Source of the DNA: Rhodocyclus tenuis
GTDB taxonomy: Bacteria; Pseudomonadota; Gammaproteobacteria; Burkholderiales; Rhodocyclaceae
NCBI RefSeq assembly: GCF_014197755.1
Contig: NZ_JACIGE010000009.1
Coordinates: 120,941-184,940 of the forward strand
Reading direction: 5' to 3'
DNA: 64,000 nt
Shown: one piece after another, positions 22,689 to 32,834 of the stretch
Layout of the letters: every line of letters starts with the position of its first letter
Position numbering within the stretch: position 1 is the stretch's first letter
Program-made: the position numbers and the translations under genes
The notes under the pieces: model-generated
What the model was told of the DNA's origin: nothing
The model's database searches: none
The model's input: the letters and a program-made list of their open reading frames with translations, nothing else

Positions 22689-23612
22689 ATGAATCAACAG
22701 GAACTGCAGGCGCTGCGCACGCTGATTGCTGCGCACAAGCGCAAGGACTTTCTGTTCGGCATCCTCGGCATCTTCGCACTGATGATCGGCGTGCTCACTT
22801 TTCTGAGCCTGTTTGCCAACATGGCGATCGAAGGTCTGGGGCGAATCGACGCTGATTTCCTGACCTCGTTCCCCTCGCGGCGGGCGGCGAACGCCGGCAT
22901 TCTCTCGGCTTGGGTGGGATCAACGCTGGTGATGCTGGTCACCGCCTTCGCCGCCGTTCCGATCGGCGTCGCTTCAGGAATCTATCTCGAAGAGTACGCG
23001 CCGAAAAACTGGATGACCGACATCATCGAGATCAACATCTCCAATCTCGCCGGTGTGCCGTCGATCATCTACGGTCTGCTCGCCCTTGGTCTTTTCGTCT
23101 ACACCTTCGGTCTCGGGCAGAGCATTCTCTCGGCGGGCCTGACGCTGGCGCTGCTGATCCTGCCGGTGGTCATCGTTGCCACGCGCGAAGCGATCCGCTC
23201 GATTCCGCAGATCATCCGTGAAGGTGCTTATGCCTGCGGCGCGACGACCTGGCAGGTGGTGCGCGATCACATCGTGCCGTATTCGAGTGCCGGCATTCTT
23301 ACAGGCATCATCATCGGCATGGCGCGCGCCATCGGCGAAACGGCGCCGATCATCACCATCGGTGCGCTTACCTTCATCGCCTTCCTGCCGCCGGCGCCGT
23401 TCGCCGGTGACCCGCCGGCCGGCATGTTCGACTGGCTGTTCGCGCCCTTTACGGTGATGCCGATCCAGATGTTCAACTGGACCTCGCGTCCGGAAGCGGC
23501 CTTTGCCACCAATGCCGCCGCCGCCGGCTTCATCCTTGTGCTGATGACGCTGGCGATGAACGGGCTGGCAATCTGGTTGCGCTACCGCCTGCGCAAGAAC
23601 ATCAACTGGTAG
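22689..23612 (+). CDS. pstA: Phosphate ABC transporter permease PstA
   Basis: Second membrane subunit of the Pst importer (307 residues, six predicted helices; first helix FLFGILGIFALMIGVLTFLS). It shows the family blocks LEEYAPKNWMTDIIEINI, NLAGVPSIIYGLLALGLF and the coupling loop IREGAYACGATTWQVVRDHI, then RAIGETAPIITIGA. A loop PPAPFAGDPPAGMFDWLF between the last helices is also usual for PstA. The start follows the pstC stop after one base; no strong ribosome site, so coupling is likely. Confidence 0.94.
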   Translation: MNQQELQALRTLIAAHKRKDFLFGILGIFALMIGVLTFLSLFANMAIEGLGRIDADFLTSFPSRRAANAGILSAWVGSTLVMLVTAFAAVPIGVASGIYLEEYAPKNWMTDIIEINISNLAGVPSIIYGLLALGLFVYTFGLGQSILSAGLTLALLILPVVIVATREAIRSIPQIIREGAYACGATTWQVVRDHIVPYSSAGILTGIIIGMARAIGETAPIITIGALTFIAFLPPAPFAGDPPAGMFDWLFAPFTVMPIQMFNWTSRPEAAFATNAAAAGFILVLMTLAMNGLAIWLRYRLRKNINW

Positions 23613-23639
23613 ACGTTTCAATTCCCTGGTGAATTTTCA

Positions 23640-24431
23640 ATGAACGACGCAGCAAACCACGAATCCCTACCCGGACTGAAGGCGGAAGCCCGGAATCTCA
23701 ACTTCTTCTACGACAAGTTCCACGCGCTCAAGAACATCAACATGCCGGTGTATGAGAAGAAGGTTACCGCGCTGATCGGTCCTTCCGGCTGCGGCAAGTC
23801 AACCTATCTGCGCTGCTTCAACCGCATGCACGACCTCTATCCTGGCAACCGCTACGAAGGCGCGATCGAGTTTCATCCCGACCGTACCAACCTGCTCTCG
23901 CCGAAGGTCGATCCGATCGAGGTGCGCATGCGTATCAGCATGGTTTTCCAGAAGCCGAACCCTTTCCCGAAGTCGATCTTCGAGAACGTCGCCTATGGCT
24001 TGCGTGTGCGTGGCGAACGCACTCGTTCCGTGATCGAAGACAAGGTAGAAATGGCGCTGCGTGGCGCTGCCTTGTGGGATGAGGTGAAGGACCGGCTGAA
24101 AGAGCAGGGCGCCAACCTCTCCGGCGGTCAGCAGCAGCGCCTCTGTATCGCGCGTGCGCTGGCGAGTGATCCGGAACTGATGCTGTTCGACGAGCCGACC
24201 TCGGCACTTGACCCGATTGCCACCGCCAGCATCGAGGAACTCGTTTCCGAACTGAAGGAAAAGGTGACGGTGCTGATCGTGACGCACAATATGCAGCAGG
24301 CTGCGCGCATCTCCGACTTCACGGCCTATATGTATCTCGGCGAGATGGTCGAGTTCGGCGTGACCGACCAGATCTTCATCAAGCCGCAAAAGAAGCAGAC
24401 CGAAGACTACATCACCGGTCGCTTCGGCTGA
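23640..24431 (+). CDS. pstB: Phosphate ABC transporter ATP-binding protein PstB
   Basis: ATPase of the Pst importer (263 residues): Walker [11 protein letters not shown]-loop [13 protein letters not shown] (PstB hallmark), signature [16 protein letters not shown], Walker [14 protein letters not shown] and H-loop [14 protein letters not shown]. Length is normal. It starts 27 bases after pstA. In many proteobacteria phoU follows pstB; here the next gene is tpiA behind its own promoter, so PhoU must be encoded elsewhere or be absent. Confidence 0.96.
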   Translation: MNDAANHESLPGLKAEARNLNFFYDKFHALKNINMPVYEKKVTALIGPSGCGKSTYLRCFNRMHDLYPGNRYEGAIEFHPDRTNLLSPKVDPIEVRMRISMVFQKPNPFPKSIFENVAYGLRVRGERTRSVIEDKVEMALRGAALWDEVKDRLKEQGANLSGGQQQRLCIARALASDPELMLFDEPTSALDPIATASIEELVSELKEKVTVLIVTHNMQQAARISDFTAYMYLGEMVEFGVTDQIFIKPQKKQTEDYITGRFG

Positions 24432-24440
24432 TCCAGCGAA

Positions 24441-24478
24441 GGCTCGCGGGCGCTGTCAAGGCGGCCGCGAGCCCGTTT
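24441..24478 (+). terminator. Terminator of the pst operon
   Basis: Stem GGCTCGCGG (24441-24449) / CCGCGAGCC (24465-24473), 15-base loop, then CGTTT. It starts 9 bases after the pstB stop and precedes the tpiA promoter. The T-run is short. Confidence 0.5.
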
Positions 24479-24482
24479 CATA

Positions 24483-24512
24483 TTGACCCGGAGATGCCGA
24501 TTTCACTATAAT
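24483..24512 (+). promoter_or_regulatory. Sigma-70 promoter of tpiA-secG
   Basis: TTGACC (24483-24488), 18-base spacer, perfect TATAAT (24507-24512). Transcription would start near 24519, about 20 bases before the tpiA start. It may also drive secG, tRNA-Leu and the nuo genes, since no terminator is seen between them. Confidence 0.8.
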
Positions 24513-24538
24513 GAACGGCTTTTAAACGGGGCTAAACA

Positions 24539-25294
24539 GTGCGTCGCAATCTTGTCGCCGGAAACTGGAAAATGCACGGCGGCCTGGTCGCGAACCAGCG
24601 CTTGCTGGCGGACGTTGTCCTTGGTGCCGCGACGCTTGGTCGCGTCGAATTGGCCGTCTTCGTGCCTTTTCCTTATCTTGCGCAGACGCAGTCCCTGCTT
24701 TCGCCGACGGCGATTGCCTGGGGGGCGCAAAACCTGAGCGAGCACGCCAAGGGTGCATTCACCGGCGAGGTGAGTGCCGCAATGCTGGGCGATTTTGCTT
24801 GCCGTTACGTGCTGGTCGGTCACTCCGAGCGTCGTTCGCTGTTCGGTGATACTGACGCAAAAGTCGTGGCAAAGGTCGAGGCGGCTCTGGCGCATGGCTT
24901 GCGGCCGGTGCTCTGCGTCGGTGAGACGCTGGCGGAGCGCGAAGCCGGATCGACCATGGAAGTGGTCGGTGCTCAGCTCGCGGCGGTGCTTGATCGCGTC
25001 GGAGTCGCAGCTTTCGCGCAGGTCGTGCTTGCTTACGAACCTGTCTGGGCGATCGGTACAGGGCGTACTGCCTCCGCCGAGCAGGCGCAGGAGGTTCATG
25101 CGGGTTTGCGGCAGCAGCTTGCGGTGCTTGATGCCGACGTGGCTGCCGGTGTGCGCATTGTCTATGGTGGCAGCGTCAAGCCGGACAATGCTGCCGAATT
25201 GTTCGCCAAGCCCGATATTGACGGTGGTTTGATAGGCGGTGCTGCGTTGGTGGCGGAAGATTTTTTGAAGATCTGCCGTGCGGCAGATGAGTGA
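24539..25294 (+). CDS. tpiA: Triosephosphate isomerase
   Basis: Interconverts dihydroxyacetone phosphate and glyceraldehyde 3-phosphate. The 251 residues carry all catalytic parts: NWKM with Lys11, GHSERR with His95, AYEPVWAIGTG with Glu167 and phosphate loop IVYGGSVKPDN. The start is GTG 24539; GGGG about eight bases before is a weak ribosome site. The tpiA-secG order is widespread in betaproteobacteria. Its own strong promoter lies immediately upstream. Confidence 0.96.
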   Translation: MRRNLVAGNWKMHGGLVANQRLLADVVLGAATLGRVELAVFVPFPYLAQTQSLLSPTAIAWGAQNLSEHAKGAFTGEVSAAMLGDFACRYVLVGHSERRSLFGDTDAKVVAKVEAALAHGLRPVLCVGETLAEREAGSTMEVVGAQLAAVLDRVGVAAFAQVVLAYEPVWAIGTGRTASAEQAQEVHAGLRQQLAVLDADVAAGVRIVYGGSVKPDNAAELFAKPDIDGGLIGGAALVAEDFLKICRAADE

Positions 25295-25303
25295 CGGAGC
25301 AAC

Positions 25304-25693
25304 ATGAATACTTTTTTTTCGCTGATTCTGGTCCTGCACATTCTGGTCGCCCTTGGCGTGATCGGCTTGGTGCTGGTTCAGCATGGCAAAGGCGCCGACA
25401 TGGGGGCTGCTTTCGGTAGCGGTTCTTCCGGTAGTCTGTTCGGTGCCACCGGGTCGGCGAACTTCCTCAGCCGGACGACGGCTGTGCTGGCCGCGATTTT
25501 CTTCATCACCAGCCTGTCCCTGGCTTACATAGAGTCAAACAAGCCAAAAGTCACTGGCAGCGTGATGCAAGATGCGGTAGACTCTCAATCTGTTCCGGCG
25601 CCAGCCGCGGCCGGAAGCGACAAGGCTCCTGGTTTGACTGATTCTGGTGGCCCGATCGATTCCGGATCCAAGGCGAAGGAAATTCCCAAATAA
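25304..25693 (+). CDS. secG: Preprotein translocase subunit SecG
   Basis: Small inner-membrane subunit of the SecYEG channel. The 129 residues have two helices (LILVLHILVALGVIGLVLV and FLSRTTAVLAAIFFITSLSLA) around the conserved cytoplasmic loop QHGKGADMGAAFGSGSSGSL, plus a Ser/Ala/Gly/Asp-rich C-terminal tail of about 50 residues that is not conserved. ATG 25304 follows GGAG at a good distance. It sits 9 bases after tpiA and 67 bases before tRNA-Leu. Confidence 0.94.
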   Translation: MNTFFSLILVLHILVALGVIGLVLVQHGKGADMGAAFGSGSSGSLFGATGSANFLSRTTAVLAAIFFITSLSLAYIESNKPKVTGSVMQDAVDSQSVPAPAAAGSDKAPGLTDSGGPIDSGSKAKEIPK

Positions 25694-25760
25694 GCTTTGG
25701 GAAATATCAGACGCGGGGAAGCAGTATTCCTCGATCATCCCGTGATCTGACTGTAGCAGT

Positions 25761-25845
25761 GCCGACGTGGTGAAATTGGTAGACACGCTATCTTGAGGGG
25801 GTAGTGACTTCGGTCGTGTGAGTTCGAGTCTCACCGTCGGCACCA
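25761..25845 (+). tRNA. tRNA-Leu (anticodon GAG)
   Basis: An 85-base type II tRNA with encoded CCA. Acceptor GCCGACG pairs with CGTCGGC, discriminator A, then CCA at 25843-25845. The D-arm is TGGTGAAATTGGTAGAC. The anticodon stem CTATC/GGTAG holds loop TTGAGGG with anticodon GAG (reads CUC/CUU). The long variable arm TGACTTCGGTCG and T-arm GTGAG-TTCGAGT-CTCAC are typical of tRNA-Leu. It lies between secG and nuoA, an arrangement shared with other proteobacteria. Confidence 0.97.
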
Positions 25846-25905
25846 AGTGGAGTCATCAGGGAAGGGATGGCTCTGGTTTGAAATGCAGCGATGGCGCGGC
25901 GGATC

Positions 25906-26280
25906 ATGCTTGAAAATTACTTCCCGGTATTCGTCTTCATAGCGGTAGGCGCCGTCGTCGGCGGCCTGCCGATGCTGTTAGGCTGGTTTCTCTCTCCCAG
26001 TCGCCCCGACAGCGAAAAACTCTCCCCTTATGAGTGCGGATTCGAGGCCTTCGAAGACGCGCGCATGAAGTTTGATGTGCGGTTTTACCTGATCGCCATT
26101 CTCTTCATCATTTTCGATCTGGAAATCGCCTTTCTCTTTCCTTGGGCGACAATCTTCAAGGAAATCGTCGAAACGGAGTCGATCAAGTGGTTCGGCTTTG
26201 TCGAGATGATGGTCTTCATCGCCATTCTGGTCGTCGGCTTTGTTTATGCCTGGGCCAAGGGCGCACTGGAGTGGGAGTGA
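25906..26280 (+). CDS. nuoA: NADH-quinone oxidoreductase subunit A
   Basis: Small membrane subunit at the quinone-site end of complex I (124 residues, three helices). It carries the conserved loop [20 protein letters not shown] with the Cys that marks active/deactive state in related enzymes, followed by [23 protein letters not shown] 25906 (MLENYFPVF) matches the family start; an ATG five codons earlier (25891) is possible. It begins the nuoA-N operon 60 bases after tRNA-Leu, with no clear promoter between, so tRNA and nuo may share a transcript. Confidence 0.94.
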   Translation: MLENYFPVFVFIAVGAVVGGLPMLLGWFLSPSRPDSEKLSPYECGFEAFEDARMKFDVRFYLIAILFIIFDLEIAFLFPWATIFKEIVETESIKWFGFVEMMVFIAILVVGFVYAWAKGALEWE

Positions 26281-26283
26281 GCG

Positions 26284-26760
26284 ATGGGTATCGAAGGCGT
26301 CATGCAGGAAGGCTTCGTTACGACGACCGCCGACAAGCTGATCAACTATGCGCGCACCGGATCGCTCTGGCCGATGACCTTTGGTCTGGCGTGTTGCGCA
26401 ATCGAAATGATGCACGCAGCGACCAGTCGCTACGATATTGATCGCTTCGGGATTATTTTTCGCCCCAGTCCACGGCAGTCGGACCTGATGCTGGTCGCCG
26501 GCACGCTGACCAACAAGATGGCACCGGCCTTGCGCAAGGTCTATGACCAGATGGCCGAGCCGCGCTGGGTGCTGTCGATGGGCTCCTGTGCCAATGGCGG
26601 CGGTTATTACCATTATTCGTATTCGGTAGTGCGCGGTTGTGATCGAATCGTTCCGGTTGATGTCTACGTGCCGGGCTGTCCGCCGACGGCCGAGGCGCTC
26701 ATCTATGGGCTGATCCAGTTGCAAAACAAGATTCGCCGCACCAGTACCATCGCCCGCTGA
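26284..26760 (+). CDS. nuoB: NADH-quinone oxidoreductase subunit B
   Basis: Peripheral-arm subunit holding the terminal 4Fe-4S cluster N2 that reduces quinone. The 158 residues carry the ligand set: the double Cys of [17 protein letters not shown] and [10 protein letters not shown]. The amphipathic region [15 protein letters not shown] is also conserved. A ribosome site GGAGTGAGCG lies across the nuoA stop; the genes are 3 bases apart. Confidence 0.97.
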   Translation: MGIEGVMQEGFVTTTADKLINYARTGSLWPMTFGLACCAIEMMHAATSRYDIDRFGIIFRPSPRQSDLMLVAGTLTNKMAPALRKVYDQMAEPRWVLSMGSCANGGGYYHYSYSVVRGCDRIVPVDVYVPGCPPTAEALIYGLIQLQNKIRRTSTIAR

Positions 26761-26778
26761 CCGGAACGAGAGCGCGAT

Positions 26779-27384
26779 ATGACCGCGAAGTTGGATACGC
26801 TTGCCCAGCATCTGAACGACAGGCTAGCCGAGTTGATCGTGACGCAACGCACGGCGCTGGGGGAACTGACTGTCGAGGTGGCGGTCAGTGATTACCTCGA
26901 CCTTTTGGCGGTGTTGCGTGACGATCCGGACTTCGCTTTCGACCAGTTGATCGATCTCTGCGGTGTCGATTATTCGACCTATCGCAACGGTGTCTGGTCC
27001 GGCAATCGCTTCGCGGTGGTCTGCCATCTGCAGTCGATCGAGCATAACTGGCGGCTACGTGTGCGCTGTTTTGCTGCCGACGACGCTTTCCCGGTGGTAC
27101 CCTCGATCACGGGTCTATGGACGGTCGCGGACTGGTTTGAACGCGAGGCTTTCGACCTGTTTGGTATCATTTTCCCGGGGCACGAGGATTTGCGCCGCAT
27201 TCTTACCGACTATGGATTCATCGGCCATCCGCTGCGCAAGGATTTCCCGGTCTCCGGTCATGTCGAAATGCGCTACGACCCGACGCAGCAGCGCGTCATC
27301 TATCAGCCGGTGAGTATCGAGCCACGCGAAATCACCCCGCGCATCGTGCGCGAGGAAAAGTACGGAACCCCCGGCCATGGCTGA
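26779..27384 (+). CDS. nuoC: NADH-quinone oxidoreductase subunit C
   Basis: Peripheral-arm structural subunit (201 residues, 30-kDa subunit family). The signature [29 protein letters not shown] and the [11 protein letters not shown] end block are intact. It is separate from NuoD, unlike the fused NuoCD of E. coli, as expected for a betaproteobacterium. Its last 8 bases overlap nuoD. Confidence 0.96.
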   Translation: MTAKLDTLAQHLNDRLAELIVTQRTALGELTVEVAVSDYLDLLAVLRDDPDFAFDQLIDLCGVDYSTYRNGVWSGNRFAVVCHLQSIEHNWRLRVRCFAADDAFPVVPSITGLWTVADWFEREAFDLFGIIFPGHEDLRRILTDYGFIGHPLRKDFPVSGHVEMRYDPTQQRVIYQPVSIEPREITPRIVREEKYGTPGHG

Positions 27385-28630
27385 GTTGCGCAACTTCACC
27401 ATCAATTTCGGTCCGCAGCACCCGGCAGCGCACGGTGTGCTGCGGCTGGTGCTCGAACTCGATGGCGAAGTCGTCGAACGCGCCGATCCGCACATCGGCC
27501 TGCTGCACCGCGCCACCGAGAAGCTCGCCGAGCACCGTACCTGGCTGCAATCAGTGCCGTACATGGACCGGCTCGACTATGTCTCGATGATGTGCAACGA
27601 GCACGCCTACTGCATGGCGATCGAAAAGTTGCTCGGGATCGAGCCGCCGCTGCGTGCGCTGTATATCCGCACGATGTTCGACGAGATCACGCGCATCCTC
27701 AATCACCTGCTCAACATCGGCACGCACGCACTCGACGTCGGTGCGATGACGATGGTGCTCTACACTTTCCGCGAGCGCGAAGACCTGATCGACGCCTACG
27801 AAGCGGTTTCCGGCGCGCGCATGCACGCCGCCTACTACCGTCCGGGGGGCGTTTATCGCGACCTGCCCGAGCGCATGCCGCAATATCGCGAGTCGAAGTG
27901 GAAGGATGCGAGTACCGTCAAGGCGCTCAATGCTTCGCGCAGCGGTTCCCTGCTCGATTACCTCGACGATTTCGTCACGCGTTTTCCGAAGCTGATCGAC
28001 GAATACGAGACGCTGCTCACGGAAAACCGCATCTGGAAGCAACGTCTGGTCGGAATCGGCGTGGTGACCGCCGAGCGTGCGCGCGCCCTCGGCTTCAGTG
28101 GGCCGATGCTGCGCGGCTCCGGCGTCGCCTGGGATCTGCGCAAGAAGCAGCCGTACGCGGCCTACGACCGTGTCGACTTCGACATTCCGGTCGGCGCCGA
28201 GGGCGATTCCTACGACCGCTATCTGGTGCGCATGGAAGAGATGCGCCAGTCGAACCGGATCATCCGCCAGTGCATCGACTGGTTGCGCGCCAATCCGGGT
28301 CCGGTGATGACCGACAACGCCAAGGTGGCGCCGCCTTCGCGCGAAGCGATGAAGTCGAACATGGAAGAGCTGATCCACCATTTCAAGCTGTTCACCGAGG
28401 GCATGCACGTTCCCGAGGGTGAGGCCTACGCCGCCGTCGAGCATCCCAAGGGCGAGTTCGGCATCTATCTCGTCTCGGATGGCGCCAACAAACCGTATCG
28501 CATGAAGATTCGCGCGCCCGGCTTCGTCCACCTCTCCGCCATTGACGAGATGACGCGCGGGCACATGATCGCCGACGTGGTCACGCTGATCGGTTCGCAG
28601 GACATCGTTTTTGGCGAGATCGACCGCTGA
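27377..28630 (+). CDS. nuoD: NADH-quinone oxidoreductase subunit D
   Basis: 49-kDa subunit that forms the quinone pocket with NuoB; distantly related to the large subunit of NiFe hydrogenases. The 417 residues start with [23 protein letters not shown] (quinone-site His), then [29 protein letters not shown] and the C-terminal [19 protein letters not shown] ending FGEIDR. It overlaps nuoC by 8 bases and nuoE by 1 base, indicating tight coupling. Confidence 0.97.
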   Translation: MAELRNFTINFGPQHPAAHGVLRLVLELDGEVVERADPHIGLLHRATEKLAEHRTWLQSVPYMDRLDYVSMMCNEHAYCMAIEKLLGIEPPLRALYIRTMFDEITRILNHLLNIGTHALDVGAMTMVLYTFREREDLIDAYEAVSGARMHAAYYRPGGVYRDLPERMPQYRESKWKDASTVKALNASRSGSLLDYLDDFVTRFPKLIDEYETLLTENRIWKQRLVGIGVVTAERARALGFSGPMLRGSGVAWDLRKKQPYAAYDRVDFDIPVGAEGDSYDRYLVRMEEMRQSNRIIRQCIDWLRANPGPVMTDNAKVAPPSREAMKSNMEELIHHFKLFTEGMHVPEGEAYAAVEHPKGEFGIYLVSDGANKPYRMKIRAPGFVHLSAIDEMTRGHMIADVVTLIGSQDIVFGEIDR

Positions 28631-29118
28631 TGCAGAATTCCCTGATGCTGACCCCCGAGCTCATTGCCCGTATTGATCGCGAGATCGCCAAGTATCCTGT
28701 CGAGCAGAAACAGTCGGCCGTGATGGCCGCCTTGGCCATTGCCCAGGAAGCAGCAGGCTGGTTGTCGCCGGAAGCGATCGAGGCGGTCGCCAGCTACCTT
28801 GAGATGTCGCCGGTGGCGGCGCTCGAAGTCGCCACCTTCTACAATATGTACGACCTCAAGCCGGTCGGTCGGCACAAGCTGACGGTGTGCACCAATCTGC
28901 CGTGCATGCTTTCCGGTGGCATGCATGCGCTTGAATATCTGCAGGAAAAGCTCGGCATCGGCCTCGACGAAACGACGCCGGACGGCAAGTTTACGCTCAA
29001 GCAGGGTGAGTGCATGGGCGCCTGTGGCGACGCGCCGGTGCTGCTGGTGAACAATCGACACATGTGCTGTTCGATGACCCCGGCCGAAATCGATCGCTTG
29101 CTGGCGGAGCTCGACTGA
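28630..29118 (+). CDS. nuoE: NADH-quinone oxidoreductase subunit E
   Basis: 24-kDa subunit with 2Fe-2S cluster N1a (162 residues, thioredoxin-like fold). Cluster ligands are in CTNLPCML and [16 protein letters not shown]. The N-terminal helical part ([20 protein letters not shown]) is typical. It starts on the last base of the nuoD stop (TGATG) and its own stop overlaps the nuoF start. Confidence 0.96.
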   Translation: MQNSLMLTPELIARIDREIAKYPVEQKQSAVMAALAIAQEAAGWLSPEAIEAVASYLEMSPVAALEVATFYNMYDLKPVGRHKLTVCTNLPCMLSGGMHALEYLQEKLGIGLDETTPDGKFTLKQGECMGACGDAPVLLVNNRHMCCSMTPAEIDRLLAELD

Positions 29119-30446
29119 TGGCGATCCTCGGTTCGATCAACCCGATTCTTACGGCGGGTCTCGACGGCGACCGCAGCTGGCGGCTTGCCGACTATGTCGC
29201 CCGTGGCGGCTATTCGGCGCTGCGCCGGATCATTGCCGAACGGACGACGCCGGAACAGATCATCGCCGAAGTGAAGAAGTCGGTACTGCGCGGTCGTGGC
29301 GGTGCCGGTTTCCCGACCGGTCTCAAGTGGTCGTTCATGCCGCGCACGCTGCCCGGCGACAAGTACCTGATCTGCAACTCCGACGAGGGCGAGCCCGGTA
29401 CCTTCAAGGATCGCGACCTGCTGCGCTACAACCCGCACGCGGTGATCGAGGGCATGGTCATCGCCGGTTACGCGATCGGCGCCACGCGCGGTTTCAACTA
29501 CATCCACGGCGAAATCTGGGAGCTCTACCAGCGCTTCGAGGACGCGCTCGCCGAAGCGCGCGCCGAAGGTCTGGTCGGCAAGCACATTCTCGGCGGCGAT
29601 TTCACTTTCGAACTGTTCGCGCATCACGGCTACGGTGCCTATATCTGCGGCGAAGAAACCGCCTTGCTCGAGTCGATCGAGGGCAAGAAAGGGCAGCCGC
29701 GTTTCAAGCCGCCGTTCCCGGCGAGCTTCGGCCTCTACGGCAAGCCGACGACGATCAACAACACCGAAACGCTGGCGTCAGTGCCGTTCATCCTGAACAT
29801 GGGTGGCGACGCCTTCCTCGCGGCCGGCAAGGCGAACAACGGTGGTCCGAAGCTGTTCTCGGTTTCCGGCCACGTCGAGCGTCCCGGCAACTACGAGGTG
29901 CCGATGGGTACGCCCTTCGCCACGCTGCTCGAGATGGCCGGCGGTGTGCGTGGCGGGCGCAAGCTCAAGGGCGTCATCCCCGGTGGCTCGTCGTCGCCGG
30001 TGCTGAGCGCCGAGCTGATGATGGACTGCACCATGGACTACGACTCGATCGCCAAGGCGGGGTCGATGCTCGGCTCGGGCGCAGTGATCGTGATGGACGA
30101 GACGACGTGCATGGTCAAGGCGCTCGAGCGTCTCTCCTACTTCTACTACGAGGAATCCTGCGGCCAGTGCACGCCCTGCCGTGAAGGTACCGGCTGGCTG
30201 TACAAGATCATCCAGCGCATCGAGAACGGCCTGGGCCGCCCCGAGGATCTTGACCTGCTGTCGAGCATCACCGGTAACATCATGGGCCGCACCATCTGTG
30301 CGCTGGGCGATGCGGCGTCGATGCCGGTGCAGAGCTTCCTCAAGCACTTCCGCGACGAGTTCGCCTATCACATCGAACACGGCCGTTGCCTTGTGCCGCG
30401 CGAGGTCCAGCGCGCCGGCAGCGGTTTCTTCACGGCGTCGGCCTGA
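29118..30446 (+). CDS. nuoF: NADH-quinone oxidoreductase subunit F
   Basis: 51-kDa subunit that binds NADH, FMN and 4Fe-4S cluster N3. From ATG 29118 it has 442 residues with the NADH/FMN loops [19 protein letters not shown] and [30 protein letters not shown], and the cluster motif [14 protein letters not shown] with a later Cys in TICALGDA. The start is set by the one-base overlap with nuoE (TGATG); the longer frame upstream from 29010 runs inside nuoE. Confidence 0.97.
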   Translation: MAILGSINPILTAGLDGDRSWRLADYVARGGYSALRRIIAERTTPEQIIAEVKKSVLRGRGGAGFPTGLKWSFMPRTLPGDKYLICNSDEGEPGTFKDRDLLRYNPHAVIEGMVIAGYAIGATRGFNYIHGEIWELYQRFEDALAEARAEGLVGKHILGGDFTFELFAHHGYGAYICGEETALLESIEGKKGQPRFKPPFPASFGLYGKPTTINNTETLASVPFILNMGGDAFLAAGKANNGGPKLFSVSGHVERPGNYEVPMGTPFATLLEMAGGVRGGRKLKGVIPGGSSSPVLSAELMMDCTMDYDSIAKAGSMLGSGAVIVMDETTCMVKALERLSYFYYEESCGQCTPCREGTGWLYKIIQRIENGLGRPEDLDLLSSITGNIMGRTICALGDAASMPVQSFLKHFRDEFAYHIEHGRCLVPREVQRAGSGFFTASA

Positions 30447-30458
30447 AAGTGATGCGAG

Positions 30459-32834
30459 ATGCCTGAAATCGAAATCGACGGAATCGTGACGCAAGCCCCC
30501 GACGGCGCCACCATCATGGAGGTGGCCGAGCAACTGGGCGTGTACATTCCGCATTTTTGCTATCACAAGAAGCTGTCGATCGCCGCCAACTGCCGCATGT
30601 GTCTGGTGCAGGTCGAAAAGGCGCCAAAGCCGGTTCCCGCCTGCGCAACGCCGGCGACCAACGGCATGAAGGTGTTCACGCACTCGCCGCTGGCGGCCAA
30701 GGCGCAGCAGGGCGTGATGGAGTTCCTGCTGATCAACCACCCGCTCGACTGTCCGATTTGCGACCAGGGTGGCGAGTGCCAGTTGCAGGACCTCGCCGTC
30801 GGCTACGGCATGGGCGCCTCGCGCTATCAGGAAGAAAAACGCGTCGTCTTCCACAAGGAAGCCGGGCCGCTCGTTTCCATGCAGGAAATGTCGCGCTGCA
30901 TCCATTGCACGCGCTGTGTCCGTTTCGGTCAGGAAATCGCCGGCGTGATGGAGCTCGGCATGGTCAATCGCACCATGCATTCCGAGATCGTCACCTTCCT
31001 CGGTCGCAGCATCGACTCCGAACTGTCGGGCAACATGATCGACCTGTGCCCGGTTGGCGCGCTGACCTCGAAGCCTTTCCGCTTCGCCGCGCGCGCCTGG
31101 GAACTGTCGCGCCTGCCGTCGATCAGCCCACACGACAGCGTTGGCGCCAACCTCACCGTGCAGACACTTGCCAACCGTGTCATGCGCGTGTTGCCGCGCG
31201 AGAACGAGGCCGTCAACGAGTGCTGGATTTCCGACCGCGACCGTTTCTCCTACGAGGGCGTGAATAGCCCCGAGCGGCTGACCCGTCCGCAGATCCGCGT
31301 CGATGGCAAGCTGCGCGAGGTGGACTGGAGCGTCGCGCTCGATTACGTCGCACATGGCCTGCGCGACATCGTCAATACTCATGGCGCCGATGAGATCGCC
31401 GCGCTCGCCGCGCCCTGGTCGACGCTCGAAGAAATGCACCTGCTGCAGAAGCTGGTGCGTGGGCTCGGCTCGGGCAATGTCGATTTCCGGCCACGGCGCA
31501 TGGACTTTGCGCCGAGCGGCGTTCCTGCCGGCGCGCGCTGGCTGGGAATGCGCATCGCCGAGCTCAACGAACTCGACACGGCGCTGGTCGTCGGCAGCTT
31601 CGTGCGCAAGGACATCCCGCTGTTCGCGCAGCGCCTGCGCCAGGCAGCCAAGCACAACGGCACGCGCGTGACGCTGATTTCGCTCGGTAACGACGATCCG
31701 CTGATGAGCATGCACGAACACGTCGTGGTCGCGCCGTCGGAGCTGCCGGCGGCACTGGCGCGCGTGGTCAAGGCGGCGGCGCTGCAGTGCCGCGTGCCTG
31801 TGCCAGCCGGTCTGGAAGCAATCGTTCCCGACATTCCTTCCGAAGCGATTGCCACCAGTCTGCGGGTGCGCGGCCGCAGCATGATCTTCCTCGGCCGCGT
31901 CGCGGTGCAGCATCCGCATGCGGTGCAGATTCATGTCCTGGCGCAGCACCTGTCCGATATCACCGGTGCGAAGATCGGTTTCTTCAGCGACGCTGGCAAT
32001 ATCGTCGGCGGCTATCTCTCGGGTGCGCTGCCAAGTGCGCGCAACGCGCATTCGATGTTCACCGACCCGCGCTGCGCCTACGTGCTGCTTGGCCTCGAGC
32101 CCGAGCTCGATTGCCATAATCCGCAACTGGCGCTCGCCGCGCTGCGTCAGGCCGACCTGCGCGTCGTGCTCTCGCCTTTTGTCAGCGAGACGATGCGCGA
32201 GTACGCCGACGTGCTGCTGCCGGTGACGCCCTTTACCGAAACCTCGGGCACCTTCGTCAATGCCGAGGGCCGGGTGCAGAGCTTCAAGGGTGTTGTCCGT
32301 CCGCTCGGTGATTCGCGGCCGGCGTGGAAGGTTCTGCGCGTTCTCGGCAACCTGCTCGAACTCGAGGGTTTCAATCAGGATTCGAGCGAAGAGGTACGCG
32401 ACGCGGTCTTGCCTCCTGCGTCCCTAAAGGACGGGCAGTTTGCCTCCGGCCTCGACAATTGCATCAAGCTTCCGATCGATGCTGCCGCACTGGTTCCGGC
32501 CAAGGGAATCCTTGAGCGTGTTGCCGATGTGCCGATCTACTTCTCTGATCCGCTGGTGCGACGCGCACCGGCACTGCAGAAGACCAATGATGCGCAGGCG
32601 CCGACGGCACGCATGTCGTCCCGGACACTGGCGCAAGCAGGCGTCGTTGCCGGTTCGCTGGTGCGCTTGCGTCAGGAGAGCCTTGCCGGCAGCGCGAGTG
32701 GCGCTGGCGAAGCAATGCTGACGGCTGTCCTCGACGACGGCGTTCCCGACGGCTGTATTCGCGTTTCGGCGGGACATCCGAGCACTGCGGCGCTCGGTGC
32801 GATGTTCGGCGCGATCAGCGTGGAGGCCGTCTGA
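30459..32834 (+). CDS. nuoG: NADH-quinone oxidoreductase subunit G
   Basis: 75-kDa subunit carrying clusters N1b (2Fe-2S), N4 and N5. The 791 residues begin with a ferredoxin-like domain ([20 protein letters not shown]), then the His/Cys N5 and N4 sites ([38 protein letters not shown]) and a molybdopterin-oxidoreductase-like C-domain without a Mo site. The extra N7 cysteines (CxxCxxxC) seen in E. coli and Thermus are absent: the equivalent stretch reads [11 protein letters not shown]. It follows nuoF after 12 bases. Confidence 0.96.
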   Translation: MPEIEIDGIVTQAPDGATIMEVAEQLGVYIPHFCYHKKLSIAANCRMCLVQVEKAPKPVPACATPATNGMKVFTHSPLAAKAQQGVMEFLLINHPLDCPICDQGGECQLQDLAVGYGMGASRYQEEKRVVFHKEAGPLVSMQEMSRCIHCTRCVRFGQEIAGVMELGMVNRTMHSEIVTFLGRSIDSELSGNMIDLCPVGALTSKPFRFAARAWELSRLPSISPHDSVGANLTVQTLANRVMRVLPRENEAVNECWISDRDRFSYEGVNSPERLTRPQIRVDGKLREVDWSVALDYVAHGLRDIVNTHGADEIAALAAPWSTLEEMHLLQKLVRGLGSGNVDFRPRRMDFAPSGVPAGARWLGMRIAELNELDTALVVGSFVRKDIPLFAQRLRQAAKHNGTRVTLISLGNDDPLMSMHEHVVVAPSELPAALARVVKAAALQCRVPVPAGLEAIVPDIPSEAIATSLRVRGRSMIFLGRVAVQHPHAVQIHVLAQHLSDITGAKIGFFSDAGNIVGGYLSGALPSARNAHSMFTDPRCAYVLLGLEPELDCHNPQLALAALRQADLRVVLSPFVSETMREYADVLLPVTPFTETSGTFVNAEGRVQSFKGVVRPLGDSRPAWKVLRVLGNLLELEGFNQDSSEEVRDAVLPPASLKDGQFASGLDNCIKLPIDAAALVPAKGILERVADVPIYFSDPLVRRAPALQKTNDAQAPTARMSSRTLAQAGVVAGSLVRLRQESLAGSASGAGEAMLTAVLDDGVPDGCIRVSAGHPSTAALGAMFGAISVEAV

